A DNA stretch of 64,000 nt from Cellulophaga omnivescoria (GTDB taxonomy: Bacteria > Bacteroidota > Bacteroidia > Flavobacteriales > Flavobacteriaceae): the NCBI RefSeq assembly GCF_001999725.1, contig NZ_MDDP01000010.1, forward strand, positions 186,001 through 250,000, in the 5' to 3' direction. The translations under genes were made by a program, and so were the position numbers. Of the stretch, positions 44,836-51,962 are shown piece after piece. Position 1 is the first letter of the stretch, and every line of letters starts with the position of its first letter. The notes under the pieces are model-generated. The model did no database searches. It saw nothing but the letters and a program-made list of their open reading frames with translations, and had not been told where the DNA came from.

Positions 44836-46014
44836 TTACTTAAAGGCATTAAGCCCTGTTATGTCCATACCAGTTATAAGTAAGTGAATATCGTGTGTAC
44901 CTTCATACGTAATAACACTTTCTAAATTCATCATATGTCTCATAATGCTATATTCTCCAGTAATACCCATTGCTCCAAGTATTTGTCTGGCCTCTCTGGC
45001 AATAGTTAAAGCCATATCTACATTGTTACGTTTAGCCATAGATATTTGTGCAGTAGTTGCTTTACCTTGGTTTTTAAGCTGTCCTAAACGCAATGCTAGT
45101 AACTGTGCTTTGGTAATCTCAGTAATCATTTCTGCTAACTTTTTTTGCTGTAATTGGTAGGCACCAATTGGTTTGCCAAATTGTATACGTTCTTTTGCAT
45201 AACGTAAGGCAGTATCATAGCAGTCCATAGCAGCGCCAATTGCACCCCAAGCAATACCATATCTAGCAGAATCCAAACAACCCAATGGAGCACCTAATCC
45301 GTTTTTATTTGGTAGTAAATTTTCTTTTGGCACTTTTACGTTGTCAAAAATAAGCTCACCTGTGGCAGATGCTCTTAAGGACCATTTGTTGTGCGTTTCT
45401 GGAGTAGAAAAGCCTTCCATACCACGTTCTACAATTAGTCCGTGAATTCTACCTTCTTCATTTTTTGCCCACACAACGGCTACATCGCAAAAAGGAGAAT
45501 TAGAAATCCACAATTTGGCACCATTTAAAAGATAATGGTCGCCCATATCTTTATACTTGGTTTCCATACCACCAGGGTTAGAGCCGTGGTTAGGTTCTGT
45601 TAAACCAAAACTACCCATAAACTCGCCGCTAGCAAGTTTAGGTAAGTATTTTTTACGTTGTTCTTCTGTACCGTAAGTATATATTGGGTACATTACCAAA
45701 GAAGATTGTACAGATGCCGTAGAGCGTACGCCACTATCACCACGTTCTATCTCTTGCATAATTAAACCATAACTTATTTGGTCTAATCCTGCACCGCCAT
45801 ATTCTTCTGGTATATATGGACCAAAAGCTCCTATTTCTGCTAATCCGCTAATTATTTGTTTTGGAAATTCTGCTTTTTGTGCATAATCTTCAATTATAGG
45901 AGATACATCTCTTTTTACCCATTGGCGGGCTGCATCTCTCACCAATTTATGTTCTTCAGACATTAAATCGTCTATATTGTAATAATCTGGTGCTTCAAAT
46001 AAATCTGGTTTCAT
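44836..46014 (-). CDS. gcdH: Acyl-CoA dehydrogenase, glutaryl-CoA dehydrogenase type
   Basis: Seen: 392 residues. Three-domain acyl-CoA dehydrogenase with RSTASVQSSLVM (the Arg position that binds the glutaryl carboxylate), FGLTEPNHGSNP (FAD/substrate loop) and the catalytic base Glu in YEGTHDIH near the C-terminus. These segments are diagnostic for GCDH rather than straight-chain dehydrogenases. Role: FAD-dependent oxidative decarboxylation of glutaryl-CoA to crotonyl-CoA in lysine and tryptophan breakdown. Monocistronic with a terminator hairpin downstream. Confidence 0.88.
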   Translation of the reverse strand: MKPDLFEAPDYYNIDDLMSEEHKLVRDAARQWVKRDVSPIIEDYAQKAEFPKQIISGLAEIGAFGPYIPEEYGGAGLDQISYGLIMQEIERGDSGVRSTASVQSSLVMYPIYTYGTEEQRKKYLPKLASGEFMGSFGLTEPNHGSNPGGMETKYKDMGDHYLLNGAKLWISNSPFCDVAVVWAKNEEGRIHGLIVERGMEGFSTPETHNKWSLRASATGELIFDNVKVPKENLLPNKNGLGAPLGCLDSARYGIAWGAIGAAMDCYDTALRYAKERIQFGKPIGAYQLQQKKLAEMITEITKAQLLALRLGQLKNQGKATTAQISMAKRNNVDMALTIAREARQILGAMGITGEYSIMRHMMNLESVITYEGTHDIHLLITGMDITGLNAFK

Positions 46015-46078
46015 AGCTATGTATTAGGATATGTAACCAAAGATAGTTAAAGAAATATAACAATACAAAGAGTAATTG

Positions 46079-46816
46079 TTACATTTTTAAATAAAAATCT
46101 TTTGTTAGGTCGATGTAATCTTGAGTGTAAATATGTCTATCTTCCTCAATAACAAGTTGTTTAATTTCTAAATTGGTAGAAGGTGTTTTTTGAAACTCTA
46201 ACAGACTACGTTTTACCTCTGCTTTTGCATTGCCTTTAACTCTGGTAACTTTTAGTGGGTATAGTTTAAAATTTTCTGCTAGTTTGATGAATTTTTCTTC
46301 TTCTTTATATGGTATTATGGTAGCAAACCTTCCGTTTGCGGTTAATAATTTGGCTACGCCGCTTACCAACTCATTAAAAGGTAAAGATGTATTTTGGCGT
46401 GCATTGTCTCTTGCTTCATTACCACTAGTAACTTCTTCTGCGTAAAAAGGAGGGTTAGATACAATTAAATCATACAACTCATCTTCTTCTGTTTCGTCTG
46501 TAGCATATTCATCTACAAACTCGTCAAAACCAGCGTGAAAGCAAAATAACCTGTCAGCCCAATCAGATGCTTCAAAATTGTCTGTACATTGCTCATAGGC
46601 ATCAGCATCTAATTCTATAGCTTCTATATTGTCTGCAGCACTGCGCTGTGCTAACATCAACGCTATTATTCCTGTGCCAGCACCAATATCTAAAATTGAA
46701 TACGGATTGTGGTCTACAGATGCCCAGGCGCCAAGTAAAACTCCGTCTGTACCAATTTTCATAGCACAACGGTCTTGATTAATTGTAAACTGTTTAAAAA
46801 TAAAGGGTTTGCTCAT
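46079..46816 (-). CDS. trmN6: tRNA1(Val) (adenine(37)-N6)-methyltransferase
   Basis: Seen: 245 residues. A Rossmann SAM domain has motif I ILDIGAGTGIIALMLAQR (about 42-59), an acidic residue after strand 2 (EAIELD) and the N6-adenine methyltransferase motif VSNPPFY. The short N-terminal KQFTINQDRCAMKIGTDGVLLGAWA is typical of YfiC/TrmN6. Role: m6A37 in tRNA-Val. It lies downstream of nadV, separated by a hairpin, so it probably has its own transcription signal. Confidence 0.88.
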   Translation of the reverse strand: MSKPFIFKQFTINQDRCAMKIGTDGVLLGAWASVDHNPYSILDIGAGTGIIALMLAQRSAADNIEAIELDADAYEQCTDNFEASDWADRLFCFHAGFDEFVDEYATDETEEDELYDLIVSNPPFYAEEVTSGNEARDNARQNTSLPFNELVSGVAKLLTANGRFATIIPYKEEEKFIKLAENFKLYPLKVTRVKGNAKAEVKRSLLEFQKTPSTNLEIKQLVIEEDRHIYTQDYIDLTKDFYLKM

Positions 46817-46837
46817 TATAAAGTTTTTTAAAACAGT

Positions 46838-46867
46838 AGAGGCAAGCTTGTAAAAAAGCTTGCCTCT
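46838..46867 (-). terminator. Terminator hairpin after nadV
   Basis: AGAGGCAAGCTT and AAGCTTGCCTCT form a perfect 12-bp stem with a six-base loop, beginning 23 bases after the nadV stop on the minus strand. The T-rich part (TACTGTTTT) is slightly displaced. Confidence 0.7.
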
Positions 46868-46889
46868 TACGGTTGCAAAATTAAGAAGT

Positions 46890-48338
46890 TTATCTTACTC
46901 TGTTTCTAATATCTTGTAAAGAATCATTAACAAGTAATTTACCGTCTTTAAATACCTCTTTTAATTCTCCTGTTTTTTCTTGCTCCCAATTTACTTGGTC
47001 TACAAGTTTATAAGTTCCGTTTTCTTTTGCAATTTTAAGTAAACCCTTGGCAGACTTTTTAGTTCCGTCATCTGTAATAGGATCTTTAAAAATTTCTCTT
47101 CCCTCACCGTTTACTTCACCATAGGTAGCTTTCATTGCAAAACCAAAAGTATCTCTAGTATTGTATTGGTATGTAAACGAACCAATACCCAAAACTACGT
47201 TTGTAGAGGCAAACCCTTTTTGTTTTAATCGTTCACAAATGTCTGTAGCGCGTGCTGTAGTAATACTATCGCCATAAATTGCACCAATGTGTGGGTCTAA
47301 TTCTTTATAGCCTTTACTATTAGTTTGTCCGCCAAATATCTCCCATAACAATTCTATAACTCCCTTTTTCTCTTCTTCAGTTTTTCCGTTAGGATTACCA
47401 CAAATAATATCTGCAGGGTCGCCGCTATCTGGTCTAATAACTACTTTGCCATCTCTTGCCAACACATCTTCTTTTAAGTTAGGTAAGTATTCGGTAAGTA
47501 CTTTCCATAAATCCCAAGTGTCAGAAACAATAGAAACAATTCCGTTAGGGTAAACTTCTGTAATTAATCTTTTAAAAGTTTCTTGTTCTCCAGTATTTGT
47601 TCCCATACACATTACAGAGTGTTCTGTGGCTGCTACAGAGCCACCAACTAGTTCATTATCAGAATTAGCATTGTAGTATTCCTCTAAAAAGTCTATTGCA
47701 GGAATTGTATCTGTACCAGAAAAGCTAAGTAAATGGCCAGATGCACTCATAACAGCAGCTTCCATACCTGCAATACCTCGCATAGAAAAATCGTGACCTT
47801 GCCAATCTACAAATTCAAGTGCTGTAGATGTCTCTTTTGCATATTTATCTAATATTTTTCTGTACTGTTTAGCAATAGTTGCAGAGGTACAAGGCATCCA
47901 AATAGTAGTGCTTAATATAGTTTCAAAATAATTAGTTAGCCAAAAGAATTCTGGTAATGTGTTATACATTGTCATCATAGGAACGCGAATAGGAACGCTA
48001 GAACCTTCTGGCAATGCTTTTATTACCATTGGTAAATAACCAAGATCGTGTAAATCTTCAATGTGTTTAATACCAACAGCATTTGGCCCTAAATAATTAT
48101 TAATTCTTCTGCTGTACTTTTCTGCAATTTCCTTTTTGGGTTTGTTAAAAAAGTTGGTATTAAACTCTTCTATAATGTACTTTTTAATAAAGTATTGTAG
48201 CCCAAAAAACACTACTTCTTCTATAGCGTCTATTCTACTCTTTCTTGGTGTCCAGTTAGAGTATACTAAGGTTGTACCCTCTGGATATTGTCTTCTGTGG
48301 TCTACTTTGTAACCATCTGTATATAATAGTGGATTCAT
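46890..48338 (-). CDS. nadV: Nicotinamide phosphoribosyltransferase
   Basis: Seen: 482 residues, the size of the NAMPT/NadV family. Conserved segments include YKVDHRRQYPEGT at the N-terminus, WQGHDFSMRGIAGMEAA, FSGTDTIPAIDF, the VVIRPDSGDP loop that binds PRPP and nicotinamide nucleotide, and GIGSFTYQYNTRDTFGFAMKAT. Role: nicotinamide plus PRPP to NMN, the one-step NAD salvage route. It follows the PRPP synthetase gene (26-base gap), an arrangement that supplies the cosubstrate, and the module is headed by an NrtR-type regulator. Confidence 0.95.
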   Translation of the reverse strand: MNPLLYTDGYKVDHRRQYPEGTTLVYSNWTPRKSRIDAIEEVVFFGLQYFIKKYIIEEFNTNFFNKPKKEIAEKYSRRINNYLGPNAVGIKHIEDLHDLGYLPMVIKALPEGSSVPIRVPMMTMYNTLPEFFWLTNYFETILSTTIWMPCTSATIAKQYRKILDKYAKETSTALEFVDWQGHDFSMRGIAGMEAAVMSASGHLLSFSGTDTIPAIDFLEEYYNANSDNELVGGSVAATEHSVMCMGTNTGEQETFKRLITEVYPNGIVSIVSDTWDLWKVLTEYLPNLKEDVLARDGKVVIRPDSGDPADIICGNPNGKTEEEKKGVIELLWEIFGGQTNSKGYKELDPHIGAIYGDSITTARATDICERLKQKGFASTNVVLGIGSFTYQYNTRDTFGFAMKATYGEVNGEGREIFKDPITDDGTKKSAKGLLKIAKENGTYKLVDQVNWEQEKTGELKEVFKDGKLLVNDSLQDIRNRVR

Positions 48339-48364
48339 AATATCTATAATTTGTTTCTAATGTC

Positions 48365-49207
48365 TTATTCTAATATGGTTGCAATTGGTATTTGTGTAAC
48401 CTTTGGTTGTTCTGTAATTGTGTTAAAAGCATCTGTAGTAAAAATACCATTGTAATAATTACTTAAGCTCTCTAAACCTTTGCTAAATATACCGTGACTT
48501 ACAGCTAGGTATAAATTGCCTGCATTTTTATTTTTTAGTTCTTGTGCTAAACCATTAAAAGTTCCACCACCATCGCAAATATCATCTACAACCAAACAAT
48601 CTTTACCCTGTAAATCATCTGCATATACTTTAAAACCAGAAAGTTTTCCCGTTTTTACATCTCTAGTTTTGGAGCACTCTATTACTTCTTTTCCCCCTAA
48701 ATATTCAGATACTTTATAAATTTTTTTAAGCGCACCACCATCAGGAGAAATTAGTACAACATTGCTGTTTAAGGTTGACAATACCTTTTGTATAAAAGTG
48801 TAATTTGTAATTGTAGTGCAATTGTGTAATAGAGCAGGTGTAACCTCAGAATGTGGGTCATAAACAATAACTTCATTTAATTGAAGATTATTTATTAATT
48901 CTGCATACACTTTTACAGATAATGATTCTCCTGAAACCATTAGCCTATCTTGCCTAGCAGCCGGAAAATATGGTATAAAAGCATTAATTGTTTTTACGCC
49001 CATACGTTTTAAAGCATCTACGGTAATTAATAACAAGCCAACATCATTAAAAGACTGTAGTCTGTGTGTTACTGTTATTGTATCTGAGGTATTAAAATTG
49101 TCTTCTATTTTAATGTGAGGTTCACCACCAGAAAATAAAAACGATTTAAATTCGATGCTTTTCTGATTTGGGAACGGGTTAAACTGTGGATCTAAATTTA
49201 ATATCAT
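48365..49207 (-). CDS. Ribose-phosphate pyrophosphokinase-type PRPP synthetase
   Basis: Seen: 280 residues, shorter than the housekeeping enzyme (about 315). Two phosphoribosyltransferase-fold halves with FIPYFPAARQDR (ATP loop), VYDPHSE, SPDGGALKKI and the PRPP loop LVVDDICDGGGT. Role: ribose 5-phosphate plus ATP to PRPP. The fixed pairing with nadV and the compact size mark it as the salvage-dedicated paralog often found with NadV, so I give no prs symbol. Exact promoter TAACTTTG and an NrtR-like operator lie directly upstream. Confidence 0.88.
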   Translation of the reverse strand: MILNLDPQFNPFPNQKSIEFKSFLFSGGEPHIKIEDNFNTSDTITVTHRLQSFNDVGLLLITVDALKRMGVKTINAFIPYFPAARQDRLMVSGESLSVKVYAELINNLQLNEVIVYDPHSEVTPALLHNCTTITNYTFIQKVLSTLNSNVVLISPDGGALKKIYKVSEYLGGKEVIECSKTRDVKTGKLSGFKVYADDLQGKDCLVVDDICDGGGTFNGLAQELKNKNAGNLYLAVSHGIFSKGLESLSNYYNGIFTTDAFNTITEQPKVTQIPIATILE

Positions 49208-49208
49208 T

Positions 49209-49254
49209 TGCGTTATTTTTACACAAAGTTAAATAAGTAAGTGGATAAGTAAAA
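49209..49254 (-). promoter_or_regulatory. PRPP synthetase-nadV promoter with NrtR-like operator
   Basis: Minus strand: TTTT (49251-49254), 19 bases, TAACTTTG (49224-49231). Immediately downstream, TGTGTA-AAAAT-AACGCA (49209-49225) is nearly the same 17-bp motif as at 49968-49984 in front of the regulator gene, so both promoters likely share a repressor. Confidence 0.6.
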
Positions 49255-49270
49255 ATATTTTGTGTTAAAA

Positions 49271-49963
49271 TTACGCAAACTTAATTTCAAAATGAATTCC
49301 ATTTTCTTCTAAAGCCTTGTATTTGTTTGGTTCAAACGTGTATAGTTGTGCTGGTCTTCCGCTGCCATTTTTTTGCTTTTCATCACATTTTTTAATAAAT
49401 CCAAAGCTCAGAATTTTTTTTCTAAAGTTTCTCCTGTCTATGTCTTGTTCTAAAATAGTTGCATACAAATGCTCTAAATCCGAAAAAGGAAACTTTTTAG
49501 GAAGCAAATCAAAGCCAATAGGTTGGTAGTGTAGTTTTGCTTTAATTCTTTTAAAAGCAGTATCTATTATTAAATTATGATCAAAAGGCAGTGAAGGTAT
49601 GTTGTTAATGTTTTGCCACTTTACGTCCTGTGCATCTGTTGCTGCCGCTAGTTGTAAAAGGCCGGGGTTTACTAATGCAAAATAAGATACAGATATTACT
49701 TGGTTTCTTTTATCGCGTTCTACATCATCACCAAAAGTATAAAGCTGTTCTAGGTAATTAACCTTTATTCCAGCTTCTTCATGTAATTCTCTGTGTACAG
49801 CTTTGGTTAGTGTTTCTCCGTTTTGTACTAAACCACCAGGTAATACCCATTGGTTTTTATAAAAGCCATATTTTTGTTGTACTAACAATACATAAAGAGC
49901 ATTGTTATGGTAGCCAAAAACCACGGCATCTACAGCTACTTTTATATTCTGATTGTTTTGCAT
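49271..49963 (-). CDS. nrtR: NrtR-type Nudix-related transcriptional regulator
   Basis: Seen: 230 residues. An N-terminal Nudix domain has a complete Nudix box (G-LVQNG-E-TLTKAVH-REL-HEEAGI, about residues 43-66). A C-terminal winged-helix part (about 150-230: DLEHLYATILEQDIDRRNFRKKI, GSGRPAQLYTF) is typical of NrtR. Family knowledge: NrtR represses NAD synthesis genes and is released by ADP-ribose. Genomic position directly upstream of the PRPP synthetase-nadV pair supports this. The intact Nudix box means hydrolase activity is possible as well. It begins 19 bases after an exact -7 element. Confidence 0.88.
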   Translation of the reverse strand: MQNNQNIKVAVDAVVFGYHNNALYVLLVQQKYGFYKNQWVLPGGLVQNGETLTKAVHRELHEEAGIKVNYLEQLYTFGDDVERDKRNQVISVSYFALVNPGLLQLAAATDAQDVKWQNINNIPSLPFDHNLIIDTAFKRIKAKLHYQPIGFDLLPKKFPFSDLEHLYATILEQDIDRRNFRKKILSFGFIKKCDEKQKNGSGRPAQLYTFEPNKYKALEENGIHFEIKFA

Positions 49964-49967
49964 AATA

Positions 49968-49990
49968 TGTGTACTATATACGCAAAAATA
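49968..49990 (-). promoter_or_regulatory. nrtR promoter -7 element and NrtR-like operator
   Basis: Minus strand TATTTTTG (49983-49990) is an exact -7 element. It abuts the quasi-palindrome TGTGTA-CTATA-TACGCA (49968-49984, plus strand), whose arms differ at one base. The same motif is found at 49209-49225. Confidence 0.6.
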
Positions 49991-50016
49991 CAGGTTTTAT
50001 TATGTAAGAGGTAAAT

Positions 50017-50544
50017 TTAACTTAAGTATAAATCTACTAAGCCTTCAGGAGTAGTTACAAAAATGGTTTTATTTTCACGATCTACTTTGGTAATAATTTC
50101 GTCGTTAATAGGGATTAGCAGTTGTTTGTCTCCTTTTTCCACTTCAAAAAGTGCTTGTGATGTGGTGTCGTTAACACTGGTAATTTGTCCAATATCTCCG
50201 TGTACATCATCTTGTAAAGTAAAACCTATAACTTCGTGAAAGTAAAATTTGTTACCAGTTAATTTAGGTAACATTGTAAGTGGTAGGTAAAGTTTAGAGC
50301 CCATAATGCGGTCTGCATCAGACTCATTTAAAACTTCTTCAAATTTTATACGTAGTAAGCTAGATTTATGTAGCCTACATTTATCAATAAAAAATGGAAC
50401 CAGGTTATTTCCTAAAGAAATAAACACTGATTCCATATTTTCGTATAAATCGGGTTCATCTGCATCAACCTTAATTAACACTTCACCCTTAAAACTATAT
50501 TTTGAAACGATTTTACCTAAGTAGAAACAATCTTCCTTTTGCAT
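50017..50544 (-). CDS. rimM: 16S rRNA processing / ribosome maturation factor RimM
   Basis: Seen: 175 residues. N-terminal RimM beta-barrel (CFYLGKIVSKYSFKGEVLIKVD) and C-terminal PRC-barrel (VIGFTLQDDVHGDIGQITSV, LLIPINDEIITKVD) with the terminal VTTPEGLVDLY motif. It binds S19 in the 30S head during assembly. Located 17 bases after rpsP, the conserved rpsP-rimM pairing; trmD and rplS are not adjacent. Confidence 0.95.
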   Translation of the reverse strand: MQKEDCFYLGKIVSKYSFKGEVLIKVDADEPDLYENMESVFISLGNNLVPFFIDKCRLHKSSLLRIKFEEVLNESDADRIMGSKLYLPLTMLPKLTGNKFYFHEVIGFTLQDDVHGDIGQITSVNDTTSQALFEVEKGDKQLLIPINDEIITKVDRENKTIFVTTPEGLVDLYLS

Positions 50545-50561
50545 ATCGTTTATATATAAAT

Positions 50562-51080
50562 TTATTCTTCTTCAGAAGCTGCTGCTACATCTTCAGAGTC
50601 AGCTGCTGCTTCTTCTGCTACAGGAGCTGCCGCTGCTGCTGCTTCAGCTGCACGTTTTTCATTAATTGCTTTTTCTGCTTCTAATTTCTTAGCAGCCTCA
50701 TCAGCTTTAGCTTTATCTAAACCTTCAACTTTACCAGCTACAGATTTTTCTTTTTCAGCTACCCAAGCATTAAATTTTTCTTCAGCTTGCTCTTCAGTTA
50801 ATGCACCTTTACGTACACCACCTTGTAAATGGTGCTTTAATAAAACACCTTTGTAAGATAAAATTCTTTTAGCTGTATCAGATGGTTGTGCACCATTTGA
50901 TAACCATTTTACAGAACTATCTACATCTAAGTTAATTGTTGCAGGGTTAGTATTTGGATTGTAAGTTCCTAATTTTTCTAAGAATTTACCATCTCTTTTA
51001 GAGCGAGAATCCGCTGCTACTACCCAATAGAAAGGTTTTCCTTTTTTTCCGTGTCTTTGTAATCTAATTCTAACTGGCAT
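50562..51080 (-). CDS. rpsP: 30S ribosomal protein S16
   Basis: Seen: 172 residues. The first 80 residues are canonical S16 (VRIRLQRHGKKGKPFYWVVAADSR, GTYNPN, WLSNGAQPSDTAKRIL). A 90-residue Ala/Glu/Lys-rich extension (AAAAAAPVAEEAAADSEDVAAASEEE region) follows; such tails are usual in Bacteroidota S16 and do not indicate a frameshift. First gene of the rpsP-rimM operon, preceded by an exact -7 element at 51155-51162 and a leader of about 70 bases with a GGGT/ACCC hairpin. Confidence 0.97.
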   Translation of the reverse strand: MPVRIRLQRHGKKGKPFYWVVAADSRSKRDGKFLEKLGTYNPNTNPATINLDVDSSVKWLSNGAQPSDTAKRILSYKGVLLKHHLQGGVRKGALTEEQAEEKFNAWVAEKEKSVAGKVEGLDKAKADEAAKKLEAEKAINEKRAAEAAAAAAPVAEEAAADSEDVAAASEEE

Positions 51081-51154
51081 ATCACATTAAATTTGTAGGG
51101 TGCCCGACCCCTGTTATTAATTCTTTTTAATTGCTTTTGGCTTAAAAGCGGGTG

Positions 51155-51162
51155 CAAATATA
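51155..51162 (-). promoter_or_regulatory. -7 promoter element of rpsP
   Basis: Minus strand TATATTTG matches TAnnTTTG exactly; ATTG lies 18 bases upstream as -33. The transcript leader holds a small GC hairpin (GGGT/ACCC) before the rpsP start, a possible autoregulatory site. Confidence 0.6.
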
Positions 51163-51339
51163 CAATTTATGTTTAATCTGCAATGTTTTGAATGGCAAAA
51201 ATAACAGTTTTTGCTTAACATTTATTAAGACTTGGCGTTAAACTTAGGCTAAACCGCAGTATTTTCTTGTTATTGGGTGTTTCGGTTTGTAATTTAGAGG
51301 AACAAGATTGTTGATAGTCAGCAATGTAAATTAATTTAA

Positions 51340-51810
51340 ATGATAAGAGATATTATGAAGTATACAGAAGAAATTACAAACAGATTAAACAATTTATTAG
51401 AGAAAACTTATGACGCCGAAAAAGGATATAAACTTGGCGCCGAAAAAGTTGAAAATCCATCCATAAAAAGATTTTTGGAAAGTAAAGTAGAACAGCGTTA
51501 TAATTTTGGGCATCAATTAAAGTCTGAGATTTTGGCATACGGACACTTGCCAGAAAAGAGCGGAACAATTAAGGGTGACTTGCACAGAACTTGGATGAAC
51601 CTAACGGCAACTTTGTCTTCTAATGAAGAAGAACGCATTTTAGACGAGGTAGAACGCGGAGAACAATCTTTTATAGAAGAGTATGATGATATATTAAATG
51701 ACAAAGATATGGTGTTGCCACCATCTACAGAAAACCTGCTAATAGCGCAGCGCAATAGTGTGCAATCTGCGTTAAACACTGCAAAGGTGTATCAGGAAAT
51801 GGTTTCATAA
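51340..51810 (+). CDS. PA2169/DUF2383 family four-helix-bundle protein
   Basis: Seen: 156 residues, all helical. Four amphipathic helices contain acidic and His residues in ferritin-like positions (NLLEKTYDAEKGYKLGAEKV, HQLKSEIL, GDLHRTW, ERGEQSFIEEYDDIL). Proteins of this family are small ferritin-like bundles linked to stress responses, with function unproven. A second in-frame ATG at 51355 (MKYTEE) is an alternative start. Monocistronic, with a strong terminator at 51841-51868. Confidence 0.85.
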   Translation: MIRDIMKYTEEITNRLNNLLEKTYDAEKGYKLGAEKVENPSIKRFLESKVEQRYNFGHQLKSEILAYGHLPEKSGTIKGDLHRTWMNLTATLSSNEEERILDEVERGEQSFIEEYDDILNDKDMVLPPSTENLLIAQRNSVQSALNTAKVYQEMVS

Positions 51811-51840
51811 TTATCTTGTATGTTTGGTTAATTGTTGAGG

Positions 51841-51868
51841 GAGCAGGGCATAAGTCCTGCTCTTTTTT
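51841..51868 (+). terminator. Rho-independent terminator of the four-helix-bundle gene
   Basis: GAGCAGG and CCTGCTC form a perfect 7-bp GC-rich stem with an 8-base loop, followed by six T residues, 31 bases after the stop codon. Confidence 0.9.
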
Positions 51869-51962
51869 GTAACGTTAATAACTCTTGCTGCTATAGCTTT
51901 ATAAAACGGAGGATTTTTGGTATTTTTATCCACTGCTTTTTTACCACTACAAACAATACACT

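Noticed and set aside
48365-49207. Truncated PRPP synthetase
   Set aside because: All substrate loops are present; the shorter length is expected for the nadV-linked paralog.
50562-50830. Frameshift or fusion at the C-terminus of S16 (90 extra residues)
   Set aside because: Ala/Glu/Lys-rich tails on S16 are normal in Bacteroidota and the frame is clean.
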